DNA of 56,713 nucleotides from an uncultured Pelagibacteraceae bacterium. Lineage in GTDB: Bacteria; Pseudomonadota; Alphaproteobacteria; Pelagibacterales; AG-422-B15. Below, piece by piece: positions 9,090-19,466 of this stretch. How positions within the stretch are numbered: the first letter of the stretch is position 1; the number at the start of each line of letters is the position of its first letter. A program made the position numbers and the translations under genes. The DNA is taken from NCBI GenBank assembly GCA_902590345.1, contig CACIWK010000005.1:1-56713 (forward strand), read 5' to 3'. The notes under the pieces were generated by a model that made no database searches, was not told the origin of the DNA, and saw only the letters and a list, made by a program, of their open reading frames with translations.

Positions 9090-9161
9090 AAAAATCATAA
9101 AAATATAACTAACAGGTATATTAAGTTTATAAATATTTGTCCTTAACATAAATGTAATTAT

Positions 9162-10766
9162 ATGTTTTTATCACAAACTCATATCATGAATATTCAACTA
9201 AATAATCAAATTATAGAAAATGCTTCTAAAGTAAGCCGTAATTTAAGTTCTGAGGAGCTATATGAAATATCTCATAAGAATGGAGAAGGAAAGTTATCTA
9301 AACACGGCGCGTTAGTTGTTGAAACAGGAAAGCACACAGGACGTTCAGCAAATGATAAATTCTTTGTAGAAGAAAATGATAGTAAAAGTAAAATTCATTG
9401 GGGTGACACTAACGTAGCAATTTCTGAAGAAAAATTCGAAAAAATAGCTAATTCATTTGTGGAATTTGCAAAAGGTAAATCAATTTTCTCAAATGATTTA
9501 ATGGGTGGAGCAGACAGAAATCATTCATTAAATGTCTCAATTATTACTGAATACGCTTGGCATGGTCTATTTGCAAGACATCTTTTAGTAAGACCAACAG
9601 CTGATGAGATTAAAAACTTTGTTGCAGACTATACTATTATTAACTTTCCAAGCCTCAAATTAGATCCTGAATTTCACGGTACTAATAGTGAAACAGCGAT
9701 AATAGTAAATCTGAAAGAAAAAGTAATACTTATCGCTGGAACTGAGTACGCAGGTGAGACAAAAAAATCAGTTTTCACTCTCCTAAATTTTTTATTACCA
9801 GAAAAAAAAGTAATGCCGATGCATTGCTCAGTTAATTCTGGAGAAAAAGGAGACTCAGCTATTTTCTTCGGTCTCTCTGGAACTGGAAAAACAACCCTAA
9901 GTGCTGATCCAAATAGATCTTTATTGGGAGATGATGAACATGGCTGGTCAGATGAAGGTCTTTTTAACTTTGAAGGTGGTTGTTATGCAAAATTGATACG
10001 TTTATCTAAAGATGCTGAGCCAGAAATCTATAAGACAACTCAAATGAAGGGTACAGTTATAGAAAATGCAGTCATGAATAATGATGGTCTTTTAGACCTT
10101 GATGACAACTCACTCACTGAAAATACAAGAGGCGCATATCCGTTGGATTATATACCTGGAGTAATAAAATCTGGAAAAGCACCTCACCCTAATAATATTA
10201 TAATGTTAACAGCAGACGCATTCGGCATATTACCACCTATTGCAAAATTAACTCCTGAACAAGCAATGTATCATTTTCTTTCAGGCTATACTGCAAAAGT
10301 AGCGGGCACCGAAATTGGACTATCAAATGAACCTCAGGCTACATTCTCAACATGTTTTGGAGCTCCTTTTATGCCCAGAAATCCAATTGAATATGGAAAT
10401 CTACTTAAAAATAAAATTTCTAAATTTTCTGTAGATTGTTGGTTAGTAAATACTGGATGGTCAGGTGGTGTTTATGGAGTTGGTAAGCGAATATCAATTA
10501 AAGATACTCGAAGATTAATTGATGCTGCACTATCTGGCGAACTTTCAAATACACAGATGAGAAAAGATAAGAATTTTGGATTTAGTGTACCTCTAACAGT
10601 TAGAGAAATTGATGAAGCTATATTAGATCCGAGAAATACTTGGGGTAATACATTAGAATACGATGAACAAGCTAAAAAATTGGTAAAAATGTTTATTGAA
10701 AATTTTGTAAAATTTGAGACTGATGTAGAGGACAAAATTCTTGCGTCAGGTCCAGTGACTAATTAG
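9162..10766 (+). CDS. pckA: Phosphoenolpyruvate carboxykinase (ATP)
   Basis: This 534-residue gluconeogenic enzyme converts oxaloacetate and ATP to phosphoenolpyruvate. It has the kinase P-loop GLSGTGKT at 237-244, the PEPCK-specific YAGETKKS at 196-203, [11 protein letters not shown] for metal and nucleotide binding, the RHLLVRP region and an intact C-terminus. Two starts are possible: ATG 9162, or ATG 9186, which removes eight residues; neither has a clear ribosome binding site. It is divergent from chvI, as in rhizobia, where ChvI influences this gene. The stop overlaps the convergent MFS gene by 8 bases. Confidence 0.97.
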   Translation: MFLSQTHIMNIQLNNQIIENASKVSRNLSSEELYEISHKNGEGKLSKHGALVVETGKHTGRSANDKFFVEENDSKSKIHWGDTNVAISEEKFEKIANSFVEFAKGKSIFSNDLMGGADRNHSLNVSIITEYAWHGLFARHLLVRPTADEIKNFVADYTIINFPSLKLDPEFHGTNSETAIIVNLKEKVILIAGTEYAGETKKSVFTLLNFLLPEKKVMPMHCSVNSGEKGDSAIFFGLSGTGKTTLSADPNRSLLGDDEHGWSDEGLFNFEGGCYAKLIRLSKDAEPEIYKTTQMKGTVIENAVMNNDGLLDLDDNSLTENTRGAYPLDYIPGVIKSGKAPHPNNIIMLTADAFGILPPIAKLTPEQAMYHFLSGYTAKVAGTEIGLSNEPQATFSTCFGAPFMPRNPIEYGNLLKNKISKFSVDCWLVNTGWSGGVYGVGKRISIKDTRRLIDAALSGELSNTQMRKDKNFGFSVPLTVREIDEAILDPRNTWGNTLEYDEQAKKLVKMFIENFVKFETDVEDKILASGPVTN

Positions 10767-12030
10767 GTCCCACAACTCTCTCAAGATCTTCTTTGTAGCT
10801 AAAACTTGCAAGATAATAACAAATGATTGCAATTAAACCTGTTAAGCCAACCGAAACCAATGAATATGTATATGGTGCAGAAAAATCGTTGAAAACATAA
10901 TCCACTAAATATCCAGTAAAAAAGCTTCCTACTCCCATTCCAATAATATTAACTCCCAATATAAAAATAGCTACCGTCGTCGATCTTACTTTCACTGGAG
11001 TTAACTCTTGAACAGCAGCAAATACTGGTCCATAAAAAAAAGTAACGTTAAATGATACAAAAAAAAGTGTAAAATAGAAAAAATATGAGTCAGGACTGAT
11101 AAATCTGTAACTAACAGTTAAAGGCGTTAAGATTATGTAAGATATAACTAAAAAAGTCATTACGCCGCCTTTAAAATAATGACTTAAACGATCTGATAAA
11201 ATTCCTCCAGCAAGCGCACCTACCGTTCCTCCTATTATAAATAAAAAACCAAACAACGAGTTATAAGAGCTTGCGGTAAAACCTCTTTCATTTACTGCCC
11301 ACAAAACCTCAAAGTTTCCAGCCCCTAAAGGTATGTGTAAAAAGATACTTCCTATAATTACAAATGTTAAACATTTAGAGTTATAGAGAGCAGATTTGGT
11401 CATACTCAGAATATCTTTAATGCTATTTGGTTTTGAGGTTTTATCAAAGTTTATATCTAATTGGCCCCTTATTGGTTCAAAAAGAAAATAAGTGAGTATG
11501 CCAAGCCCCATACCAATCAAACCAAGAAAAATAAATACTGCTCGCCAGCCAAAAATGGGGCCAAAAAATGCAGCAATTAACATTCCGAATCCAACACCTA
11601 AAGGTATACCTAAATAATAAATTGCTGATGCTGTTCCTCTTTGATTTTGCTTAAAAAGATCTGAAAGCATTGATATTGCGTTTGGTGTTAAAGCTGACTC
11701 ACCCACCCCAATAAGGGCTCTGGCAAAAATTAAATGAGAGAAATTTTTTGCTATACCAGTTACGGCAGTCATTAAACTCCATAAAAATACACCTGCAGCA
11801 GCAATTTTCATCCTGCTAAATTTATCGCCAAGTACTCCCATGAAAATTCCGAATACTGAATAAAAAAAAAGAAAGTAAACGCCTGTAAGTAATCCCCATT
11901 GAACATTAGTAAGATTAAATTCTGATTTTATTTGTGGAGCAAAAGCAATTAAAAGATTTCTGTCTACAAAATTAAAAATATTTAAAATTAAAAAAAAGGC
12001 GAGATATAAATATGGGGAATTAAATCTCAT
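10759..12030 (-). CDS. MFS transporter, Spinster-like
   Basis: The protein has 423 residues and about twelve membrane segments. The N-terminal [11 protein letters not shown] and the loop 2-3 motif [12 protein letters not shown] are typical of the Spinster-like group of the major facilitator superfamily, as is [18 protein letters not shown] near residue 105. Substrates of bacterial members are mostly unknown (organic acids and lipids are reported for relatives). It is the last gene of a run from the zinc-finger gene through polA and the nucleotidyltransferase-cupin gene, only 3 bp from the latter. That spacing hints at co-expression but not at a shared function with polA. Confidence 0.87.
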   Translation of the reverse strand: MRFNSPYLYLAFFLILNIFNFVDRNLLIAFAPQIKSEFNLTNVQWGLLTGVYFLFFYSVFGIFMGVLGDKFSRMKIAAAGVFLWSLMTAVTGIAKNFSHLIFARALIGVGESALTPNAISMLSDLFKQNQRGTASAIYYLGIPLGVGFGMLIAAFFGPIFGWRAVFIFLGLIGMGLGILTYFLFEPIRGQLDINFDKTSKPNSIKDILSMTKSALYNSKCLTFVIIGSIFLHIPLGAGNFEVLWAVNERGFTASSYNSLFGFLFIIGGTVGALAGGILSDRLSHYFKGGVMTFLVISYIILTPLTVSYRFISPDSYFFYFTLFFVSFNVTFFYGPVFAAVQELTPVKVRSTTVAIFILGVNIIGMGVGSFFTGYLVDYVFNDFSAPYTYSLVSVGLTGLIAIICYYLASFSYKEDLERVVGPN

Positions 12031-12033
12031 TAA

Positions 12034-12810
12034 TTATTCTCTATGATAGTCATCTTCATATCTTACAATATCATCCTCACCAAAGTATGTTCCTGTCTGA
12101 ACTTCAATTATATTTAGCGGTACATCAGTATTGTTTTCAAGTCGATGTTTACTGCCTACCGGTATAAAAATTGAATTATTAACTTTTAAATTATGCTGAC
12201 TGTCATCAATCAATACAGTTGCATCACCCTTAATTACTGTCCACACTTCAGATCTTTTGGAATGTGACTGATAACTAAGTCTTGAATTTGGATTTACCTG
12301 TATTTCCTTTATTTTATGATCATCACTATCATCAATTATTCTAAACCAGCCCCATGGTCTGTATTCAAGTGGACCTTGCCAATTTTTTAATATCCAACTA
12401 GATGAATTCTTTTTAAAATCTCCTCCAACACCAAATTCAAATTCTACATTTTTATTATTTTTAAATTTTTCCATCTCAGGAATATTATCTGAGGTTCTAT
12501 CACCTCCATTTGCAAAAATTATTTTATTATCTGGATATTGATCTATTACTTTTTGAATTGCATCAGATGCCGAGTTTAATTCATCATCAGTAAATTCAAT
12601 CGCTTTATCCACTACAGATAAATTTGATACTATTTCAATTCTTTCCTCGATTGGAAGAAAAGGACTTCCTTTTTTTTGCACCAACCATTGATCAGAGTTG
12701 ACTCCTACAATAAGTTTATCCCCTAATTTTTTTGCATCCTTTAGATATGTGATGTGCCCACTGTGAATTGGATCAAAGCCTCCAGTAACAAGAACAATTA
12801 CCTCTGACAT
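12034..12810 (-). CDS. Nucleotidyltransferase-cupin fusion protein (RfaE2-like plus ManC-C-like)
   Basis: Two domains are fused in 258 residues. Residues 1 to about 145 form a cytidylyltransferase-like domain with TGGFDPIHSGH (HxGH at 16-19), VGVNSDQW and the PIEERIEIV stretch of RfaE2/HldE-type or Tag-like adenylyl- and cytidylyltransferases. Residues from about 148 on match the C-terminal cupin of mannose-1-phosphate guanylyltransferase/isomerase (ManC/AlgA): RPWGWFRII, SYQSHSKRSEVW, FIPVGSKHRLEN and a YFGEDDIVRYEDDY tail. Each half is well recognised; the combined reaction is not known to me and could be sugar activation plus isomerisation for a surface glycan. The start shares one base with the polA stop (TAATG). 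MFS follows after 3 bp. Confidence 0.85.
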   Translation of the reverse strand: MSEVIVLVTGGFDPIHSGHITYLKDAKKLGDKLIVGVNSDQWLVQKKGSPFLPIEERIEIVSNLSVVDKAIEFTDDELNSASDAIQKVIDQYPDNKIIFANGGDRTSDNIPEMEKFKNNKNVEFEFGVGGDFKKNSSSWILKNWQGPLEYRPWGWFRIIDDSDDHKIKEIQVNPNSRLSYQSHSKRSEVWTVIKGDATVLIDDSQHNLKVNNSIFIPVGSKHRLENNTDVPLNIIEVQTGTYFGEDDIVRYEDDYHRE

Positions 12811-15626
12811 TAATGAGCATCACTCCAATTTAAAGCATGGTTATGGTCAACTACTAAAGGTACAGAAAAATCAAATTTGGGCATTAATGCATTTTCCATT
12901 TCTTCTATAATAATTTTTTTAAAGCGGTCTAATTTACTTTTTTTTATTTCAAAAATTAATTCATCATGAACCTGTAAAAGCATTTTACAATCATTTGAAT
13001 TTTTAATTTTACCATTTATTTTAATCATGGCTAATTTAATAATATCAGCTGCAGTGCCCTGAATTGGTGCATTTATTGCTGCTCTTTCTTGAAAAGATCT
13101 AAGAGCAAAATTTTTGTCCTTAATTCTTGGAAAAAAGCATTTTCTTCCACAAATCGTCTCAACATAACCATTATTTCTACAAAACTCCTTCGTATAATCA
13201 ATAAATTCTTTGATTCCTGAAAATTTTTGAAAATATTTTTTTATAAAATCGCCTGCTTCATAATTTGATATTGAAAGCTGTTTTGCAAGTCCATAGGCTG
13301 AGATCCCATATATGATTCCAAAGTTAACTGCTTTGGCTTTTCTTCTTAATTCATTATCTACTTCTTTTAGTTTTACATTGAAAATTTCTGAGGCGGTAAT
13401 TTGATGAATATCTTCATTATTTATAAACGCTTCCTTTAGTTGTGTAACGTCAGCCATATGTGCGAGAACTCTTAGTTCAATTTGACTATAATCGGCAGCA
13501 AACATCACATAGCCTCGATCGGGTATAAAGGCCTTTCTAATTGATTTTCCTTCCTCTGTTCTTATTGGAATATTTTGTAGGTTTGGATCTGATGATGCCA
13601 GTCTTCCTGTATTAGTTGAAGCCATAGCAAATGATGTATGTATTCTGCCTGTTTTTTTTATAATATGGTTTTGAAGTGCATCTGTATATGTATTCTTTAA
13701 TTTAGAGATTTGCCGCCACTGAATAATTGTATCAGCAACTTTATTTCCTTCATATGCAAGATCTTCTAAGACTTCAATACCTGTGGATTTTTCACCAGTT
13801 TTGGTTTTTTTAGGTGGCTTAAGTTTTAATTTTTCAAATAAGATTTCAGATAATTGTTTTGGAGAACCAATATTAAATTTTGAACCTGTTTCCTTGTATA
13901 TTTTTTTTTCAAGTTTCTCTATTCTTTGTGAGAATTGAAATGATAAATCATTTAGATATTTCTTATCAACTTTAATTCCATTAGTTTCCATTGATTGGAT
14001 CGGATTAATTAGTTCTCTTTCAATGTTTGTGTAAATATAATTACCTTTCTCTTGTTGAACTCTTTTTTTTAAAAACAAATATAATTTATAAGTTATTTCT
14101 GCATCTTCAGCTGCATAATTCAGTGCGTCATCAATTTTTACTTTATCAAATGTAATCTGTGACTTACCACTGCCAACTATATCTTTAAATTTAATTGTTT
14201 CTCTGTTTAGATGAATATTGGCTAATTCATCCATATTATGCCGATTGACACCTGCATCGAGAACATAAGACATTAACATGGTGTCGTGAAAACCCCTTAC
14301 TTCAACTCCATATTTATTTAGAATTGAATTATCATATTTAATATTGTGACCTATTTTAATTATGGACTCATCTTTCATTAAAGGGGCAATTATTGATAGA
14401 AAACTTTTTAGTGATATTTGGCTTTGTATTTTCTTTTCATCATGGTCAACATGTTGCACCGGAATATAGTAGGCAATTTTCTGGTTAAAACAAAAAGAAA
14501 CGCCGACTAGATTAGCCTCGATTATATTGAGCGAGTCTGTTTCAACATCATATACAAATTCACCCGCATCATAGATTTCGCTAACCAGCTTTTTAAGTTT
14601 TTTTTCATCATTTATTAAATTGTAAGAAGTTTTGGAATTAGAAATTTTGACCAATTTTTTAAAATTATCATCTGGTTTTTCAATTTGCTCATTTAAATTT
14701 TTTAGTTTTTTGGTACTTGTTTGCTTTTTAGATGTAATTTTTATATTTGGATTTTTTTTTCTTATCCTTTCAGATAACTTCTTTAGCTCCAGCTCATCTA
14801 AAAAAGGAACTAAAGTCTCAACAGAAATTTCTTTTTTAACTAAATCGTCGAGAGCTGGAATATTGTTTACATCCCTTTTCAACGTAACTAATTCTTTGCT
14901 GATAAGGATATTTTCCCTACTATCCCTGATTGTTTCCCTGCGCTTTTGCTGTTTGATTTCCTCATAGTTTTGCAAAAGATTCTCAATACTCTGAAATTCA
15001 TTAATAAGCTGCGCTGCAGTTTTAATTCCAATACCTGGTGCACCTGGTACATTGTCAGAACTATCACCAGCCAGTGCTTGAACATCAATAACATTTTTTG
15101 GACCAACACCAAACTTTTCAAGGACTTCATTCGGGCCAATTGTTTTATTTTTCATTGTATCGATTAATTTCACCTGATTTGAAACAATTTGCATTAGATC
15201 TTTATCGGAGGAAACTATAGATACGCTCCATTTTTTATTTTCTGCGAGTAATGCATATGTTGCAATGATATCATCTGCTTCATAACCACTTAATTCAATA
15301 GATGGTATGCCAAAAGCTTTCACAGCATCCTTAATTATTTTAAATTGTGGTATTAAGTCCTCTGGTGGATCACCTCTATTAGCTTTATATTCTTTATAAA
15401 TATCATTTCTGAAAGTTTTTCTGGCACTGTCAAAAATTACCGCTAGATGTGTCGGGCTAATCTTTTTGTCAGTATCTTCAATTAATTTATAAAGCATATT
15501 ACAAAAACCATTCACTGCCCCAGTTGGCAGCCCATCACTTTTTCGATATAGTGGTGGCAATGCATAATATGCTCTAAAAATATATCCTGACCCATCAACC
15601 AAAAATAGGTGATTTCTTTCTGCCAT
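12810..15626 (-). CDS. polA: DNA polymerase I
   Basis: This is a full-length 938-residue three-domain enzyme: a 5' nuclease with helix-hairpin-helix (residues 1 to about 290, GYEADDIIATYA, GDSSDNVPGAPGIG), a 3'-5' exonuclease with YDVETDSL, GHNIKYDN and YAAEDAEITY (DEDD motifs present, so proofreading is probably active), and a polymerase domain with DYSQIELRVLAHMA, RRKAKAVNFGIIYG and QVHDELIFE. It fills gaps after Okazaki primer removal and repair. A long lysine-rich linker lies near 290-330. Its ATG comes directly after the stop of the zinc-finger gene. Confidence 0.97.
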   Translation of the reverse strand: MAERNHLFLVDGSGYIFRAYYALPPLYRKSDGLPTGAVNGFCNMLYKLIEDTDKKISPTHLAVIFDSARKTFRNDIYKEYKANRGDPPEDLIPQFKIIKDAVKAFGIPSIELSGYEADDIIATYALLAENKKWSVSIVSSDKDLMQIVSNQVKLIDTMKNKTIGPNEVLEKFGVGPKNVIDVQALAGDSSDNVPGAPGIGIKTAAQLINEFQSIENLLQNYEEIKQQKRRETIRDSRENILISKELVTLKRDVNNIPALDDLVKKEISVETLVPFLDELELKKLSERIRKKNPNIKITSKKQTSTKKLKNLNEQIEKPDDNFKKLVKISNSKTSYNLINDEKKLKKLVSEIYDAGEFVYDVETDSLNIIEANLVGVSFCFNQKIAYYIPVQHVDHDEKKIQSQISLKSFLSIIAPLMKDESIIKIGHNIKYDNSILNKYGVEVRGFHDTMLMSYVLDAGVNRHNMDELANIHLNRETIKFKDIVGSGKSQITFDKVKIDDALNYAAEDAEITYKLYLFLKKRVQQEKGNYIYTNIERELINPIQSMETNGIKVDKKYLNDLSFQFSQRIEKLEKKIYKETGSKFNIGSPKQLSEILFEKLKLKPPKKTKTGEKSTGIEVLEDLAYEGNKVADTIIQWRQISKLKNTYTDALQNHIIKKTGRIHTSFAMASTNTGRLASSDPNLQNIPIRTEEGKSIRKAFIPDRGYVMFAADYSQIELRVLAHMADVTQLKEAFINNEDIHQITASEIFNVKLKEVDNELRRKAKAVNFGIIYGISAYGLAKQLSISNYEAGDFIKKYFQKFSGIKEFIDYTKEFCRNNGYVETICGRKCFFPRIKDKNFALRSFQERAAINAPIQGTAADIIKLAMIKINGKIKNSNDCKMLLQVHDELIFEIKKSKLDRFKKIIIEEMENALMPKFDFSVPLVVDHNHALNWSDAH

Positions 15627-15803
15627 TTATTTAAGTATGAATAGTTTGCTACAATACGGACAAACGATCTGATTATCATCTCCCATATCAAGGTATACTT
15701 TTGGGTGACCTAAGGGACCTTCAACTCCAGCGCAGCTTAATTTTTTTGAATTTACATATTCAACATCTTTATTTTGTTCGCTTTTTATTTCTGGAGAATT
15801 CAT
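15627..15803 (-). CDS. Small zinc-finger protein (zf-CHCC, NDUFS6-like)
   Basis: A 58-codon gene runs from the ATG at 15803 to a TAA at 15627-15629. The four ligands Cys24, His33, Cys48 and Cys51 have the spacing C-X8-H-X14-C-X2-C of the CHCC zinc-finger family, including the family-typical stretches GPLGHPKVYL and VCPYCSKLF. Bacterial members are related to the NDUFS6/13 kDa accessory subunit of respiratory complex I. Whether this one binds complex I is inference. The stop is immediately followed by the polA ATG, so the two genes are co-transcribed. The divergent ABC gene begins 62 bp away. Confidence 0.88.
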   Translation of the reverse strand: MNSPEIKSEQNKDVEYVNSKKLSCAGVEGPLGHPKVYLDMGDDNQIVCPYCSKLFILK

Positions 15804-15865
15804 AGTTAGAATGATACAAGAAATTACTTTGAAAAACTATTAATTCTAATATTTATTATTTTTTT

Positions 15866-16795
15866 ATGTCAAGCAATGTCGCTATATCAGTAAGAGATTT
15901 AAATAAAATTTACGGCTTAGGATCTAAAAATGAAAAAGCAGCTCTAAGTAATATCTCTCTTCAAGTAAAGAAAGGCTCGATATTTGGATTGCTAGGACCT
16001 AATGGTGCGGGTAAATCAACTTTTATTAATATTTTAGCTGATCTGGTAAGAAAAACATCTGGGCACATAGACATATTTGGAATGAGTCATGATGAAAATT
16101 TAAAAGATGTAAAAAAATTAATGGGTATAGTTCCTCAAGAATTAAATATTGATCCTTTTTTTACGCCATACGAGTTACTAGAAATTCAGGCTGGATTATT
16201 TGGTGTTCCAAAAAAAAATAGAAGGACCAATGAGATCCTAAAGCTTCTTGCATTAGAAGATAAATCTCACGCTTACGCTAGAACATTATCTGGAGGTATG
16301 AGAAGAAGATTACTTATAGCTAAAGCAATGGTTCATGATCCTAAAATACTGATTCTTGATGAACCAACTGCAGGGGTTGATGTTGAGCTTAGGGCAAATT
16401 TATGGGCAAATATAAATAAATTAAATAATGAAGGTAAGACAATTATTATTACAACTCATTATTTACATGAAGCAGAAGAGTTGTGTAATGAAATTGCAAT
16501 AATAGACAATGGTAGTTTAATAACAAAGGATACAACATCAAATATAAAATCGTTAATTGACAGAAAGCAAATAATTGTTTCACTAGATAGTAAAAATTTT
16601 AATCTAGATCCAATAATGAGGCTAGAGGTAGAATGTGAAATAAATAGTGACAATCTAATAATTAATTACAAACCTAGCGAGATAAGTTTCAATAAAATTT
16701 TAGATGCATTCCAATTATCAAGTATACAGGTTAAAGATTTAACAATAAATGAGACTAAACTTGAAGATGTATTTCTTAAATTAACTAAGAATTAA
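15866..16795 (+). CDS. ABC transporter ATP-binding protein (YadG/NodI/CcmA-like)
   Basis: The 309-residue ATPase has Walker A GPNGAGKST (44-52), signature LSGGMRRRL, Walker B ILILDEPTAGVD and the switch histidine in IITTHYLHEAEELC. The C-terminal extension of about 80 residues is typical of ABC-2 type exporters (YadG, NodI, DrrA). These normally work with an ABC-2 permease encoded next door; here the neighbours are a divergent zinc-finger gene and a convergent MMPL gene, so no permease is linked. It may pair with a permease elsewhere. Candidate promoter: TTGAAA at 15829-15834 with an AT-rich -10 about 17 bp on. Confidence 0.88.
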   Translation: MSSNVAISVRDLNKIYGLGSKNEKAALSNISLQVKKGSIFGLLGPNGAGKSTFINILADLVRKTSGHIDIFGMSHDENLKDVKKLMGIVPQELNIDPFFTPYELLEIQAGLFGVPKKNRRTNEILKLLALEDKSHAYARTLSGGMRRRLLIAKAMVHDPKILILDEPTAGVDVELRANLWANINKLNNEGKTIIITTHYLHEAEELCNEIAIIDNGSLITKDTTSNIKSLIDRKQIIVSLDSKNFNLDPIMRLEVECEINSDNLIINYKPSEISFNKILDAFQLSSIQVKDLTINETKLEDVFLKLTKN

Positions 16796-19466
16796 TTTTT
16801 TTTCTTGGAAATAATTTATCAAGTACAACGGCAAGAGCAGGTAGTGTAGTCATCGCACAAACCATATTTATTATAAACATAAAAGTAAGTAATGATCCCA
16901 TATCTGCCTGGAATTTTAGAGCAGAGAATGACCATGTTGAAACACCGATTGCTAAAGTAATGGCAGTAAAGACTACCGCAGCGCCAGTATTAGCAAAAGT
17001 ATGCTCAAATGCTTCTGTGATATCTAATCCTTCTTTCATTCTCATATTAAGTCTGTTGTATATGTAAAATGCATAATCAACTCCTACTCCTACTGCAAGG
17101 ACCATCACTGGCAAAGTAGAAACCTTTAATCCAATTTGAGCTAATTCCATGAAAGCATAACCCAGCATCGTTGCAAAAGTTAGAGGGACTGTGCAACAAA
17201 TTGTAGCTCTCCAATCTAAGTAAGTAGTAAATACTAAGATAATAATAACAATATAAACTGCAACCATCATTGGCAATTCACCTTTTTCAATAACTTCATT
17301 GGTTGCATGTTGAATCCCTACTGTACCACTAGCAAGCCTATATTTAATTTCATCTGACTCGAATACGATATCTGAATACTCTGGATTATCCTCAAAAAAT
17401 TTTTTAAATACTTTATCTGACTGCTTGATATCTTTAACTCTAAAATTTACATTTTCATCAAATGAATCAATGTCTCTATAATAATTTCCAAGGCTTCCGA
17501 CCCACAAGTTTCGGCTGTTAAATCCATTTTCATAAGCAAAGTCAGTGAACTCATCATCACTAAACACAGCTGGGTTTTTTAAACCAAGAACATCTATTGA
17601 TTGCGTTGTTGTACCGGAGAATGCTGCAAAAGGAATGATTTCAGTTCCTTCTGTTGGTTTTTGTATCTGAACCCTCCAAGTAATTGAATCATCAAGATCT
17701 CGATATTTTTCATTATATGATTCTACAGTTTCAATGATATGACTGATGGTTGTCGCTTTGTGATCTTGAGTAAAAACATAAATAGGCATTATTGAACATG
17801 CCTCATTAATTAACCCTGTTGAAGGATCAACAACACTTGTTGCAAATGCTAGCGCTCTTTCATTTCTTGGTAAATATGTCCATTTAAGATTACCCTCTGC
17901 ATAACCGCTTAAAGCTCGTTTAGCAACGCTTGATAAAGAAATTACCTTTGTAACTCCATCAATGTTTTCTAAATACCAATGAAGATTGTCTTGTGCTGCC
18001 ATTACATCATCTGATCGGCAAGGGTTTATTCCAACTGGAGCTCCTACTTCAGCAATAACAACTAATACATCGGTTGTAACATTATATCTTTTTGTTAATT
18101 CTGTTATATCTTGATTATATCTCGCTTCTGCCCGAAGCTCTGGAGCTCCTGCATGTAAATCTCCAACGTGTCTCTCACTAGCTAAGTATGTCGCTCCTGC
18201 AAATAATAATGCACTGAAAGACAATGTTATAACTGCAGGTCTTGGTTTAGCTAATTTACCAAAAAAGCCCATTAAATTTTGTCGATATAATATGGCTGTC
18301 TGAGCTCTGGTCGCAAAACTTTCATTATACCTAGCATATGAAGCTGCAAGTGGTAACATAACAAGATTAGTAATAATTTTGAAGGCAACCCCAATTGAAG
18401 CAGTAATTGCAAGCTCTTGTATCATACCAATTGGAAGTAAAATTAATGTTCCAAAGCCAACTAAATCGGTTATTAATGCCATTGTACCAGGAACCAACAA
18501 TCTTGAAAAAGAAGCCCTGGCTGCAAACTCAGCTGATTTTCCCTCTATAACTTCTTTGGTGATTTGATTCACTTGCTGGATACCATGTGAAACACCTATA
18601 GCAAATACTAAAAAAGGGACCAGAATTGCCAGAGGGTCAAGCCCAAAACCTAAGATTTTTAACATTCCAAATTGCCAAACCAATGATGTTAATGAACAAA
18701 CAAGTGGAAGGAAGGTAAGTGTCCATGAACGCGAGTACCAATAAACTGCTAATACAGTAAGTAAGAAAGCTAAAGCAAAAAAAATTACTACGTTATATGC
18801 TTCACTAGCAATGTCGGAGATCATTTTTGCAAAGCCTGTAATCTCAACTCTATATATTCCCTGCTCGAATTCATCCCTAATTTCTTCAATGTCTTTACCT
18901 AATTGTAAGTAGTCTAATTTCTCTCCAGTTTTTCTATTAAACTCAGTAAGTTCAACTTTAATGAGTGATGAGGTAAAATCATTTGAAACGACACTGCCTA
19001 CATGCCCACCTGTTAATATCCTTTCCTTAATCTTATTAATTTCATCTATAGATAATTTTTCAGGAGTCAGATTGCCGGGTATTACTTCGGTACTTTCAAA
19101 GCCCTCTTCAGTTACACGCATCACTTTCACATTTGGCGTCCATAGTGATTGCATTGAACCTTGATTAACACCTGGCAAATATCTTATCGATTGATTTAAA
19201 TCAAAAAGTTTTTTTAAATACTCTTTATTAAAAATATCGCCTTCAGTTACCCTAAGCGCAACAGTGATGCTGTTTGTGCCACTTAAATCATTTTGGTACT
19301 CATAATAAGTTTTTACAAATGAATGGCTACTTGGTAATTGCTTATAGAAACCAGCGTCCATTCTGATTTGAACTGCAAAATAGCCCATTAAAATTGTTAA
19401 CAACACAAAACTGGCGAGGACCCAAAAACGGAATTTAAAAAACCAATTTTCAATTTTTTGCAGCAT
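16785..19466 (-). CDS. MMPL/RND-superfamily membrane transporter
   Basis: The 893-residue protein has the RND half-repeat plan: one N-terminal membrane segment, a periplasmic loop of about 190 residues, a bundle of five to six helices, a second segment near residue 405, another large periplasmic loop and a final helix bundle. GVSHGIQQVNQI and VGVDYAFYIYNRLNMRM mark helix 4 of each half, with acidic residues as in MMPL and hopanoid or lipid exporters. Marine relatives often lie with DUF1329 or DUF1302 genes, absent here. Substrate unknown, probably hydrophobic. The first periplasmic loop begins YKQLPSSHSFVKTYYEYQ. It overlaps the ABC gene end by 11 bases, tail to tail. Confidence 0.85.
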   Translation of the reverse strand: MLQKIENWFFKFRFWVLASFVLLTILMGYFAVQIRMDAGFYKQLPSSHSFVKTYYEYQNDLSGTNSITVALRVTEGDIFNKEYLKKLFDLNQSIRYLPGVNQGSMQSLWTPNVKVMRVTEEGFESTEVIPGNLTPEKLSIDEINKIKERILTGGHVGSVVSNDFTSSLIKVELTEFNRKTGEKLDYLQLGKDIEEIRDEFEQGIYRVEITGFAKMISDIASEAYNVVIFFALAFLLTVLAVYWYSRSWTLTFLPLVCSLTSLVWQFGMLKILGFGLDPLAILVPFLVFAIGVSHGIQQVNQITKEVIEGKSAEFAARASFSRLLVPGTMALITDLVGFGTLILLPIGMIQELAITASIGVAFKIITNLVMLPLAASYARYNESFATRAQTAILYRQNLMGFFGKLAKPRPAVITLSFSALLFAGATYLASERHVGDLHAGAPELRAEARYNQDITELTKRYNVTTDVLVVIAEVGAPVGINPCRSDDVMAAQDNLHWYLENIDGVTKVISLSSVAKRALSGYAEGNLKWTYLPRNERALAFATSVVDPSTGLINEACSIMPIYVFTQDHKATTISHIIETVESYNEKYRDLDDSITWRVQIQKPTEGTEIIPFAAFSGTTTQSIDVLGLKNPAVFSDDEFTDFAYENGFNSRNLWVGSLGNYYRDIDSFDENVNFRVKDIKQSDKVFKKFFEDNPEYSDIVFESDEIKYRLASGTVGIQHATNEVIEKGELPMMVAVYIVIIILVFTTYLDWRATICCTVPLTFATMLGYAFMELAQIGLKVSTLPVMVLAVGVGVDYAFYIYNRLNMRMKEGLDITEAFEHTFANTGAAVVFTAITLAIGVSTWSFSALKFQADMGSLLTFMFIINMVCAMTTLPALAVVLDKLFPRKKINS

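Noticed and set aside
10759..15803. The zinc-finger, polA, nucleotidyltransferase-cupin and MFS run as one functional system
   Set aside because: The tight spacing shows co-transcription, but the products belong to unrelated processes and compact genomes often join unrelated genes. No functional link can be supported from the sequence.
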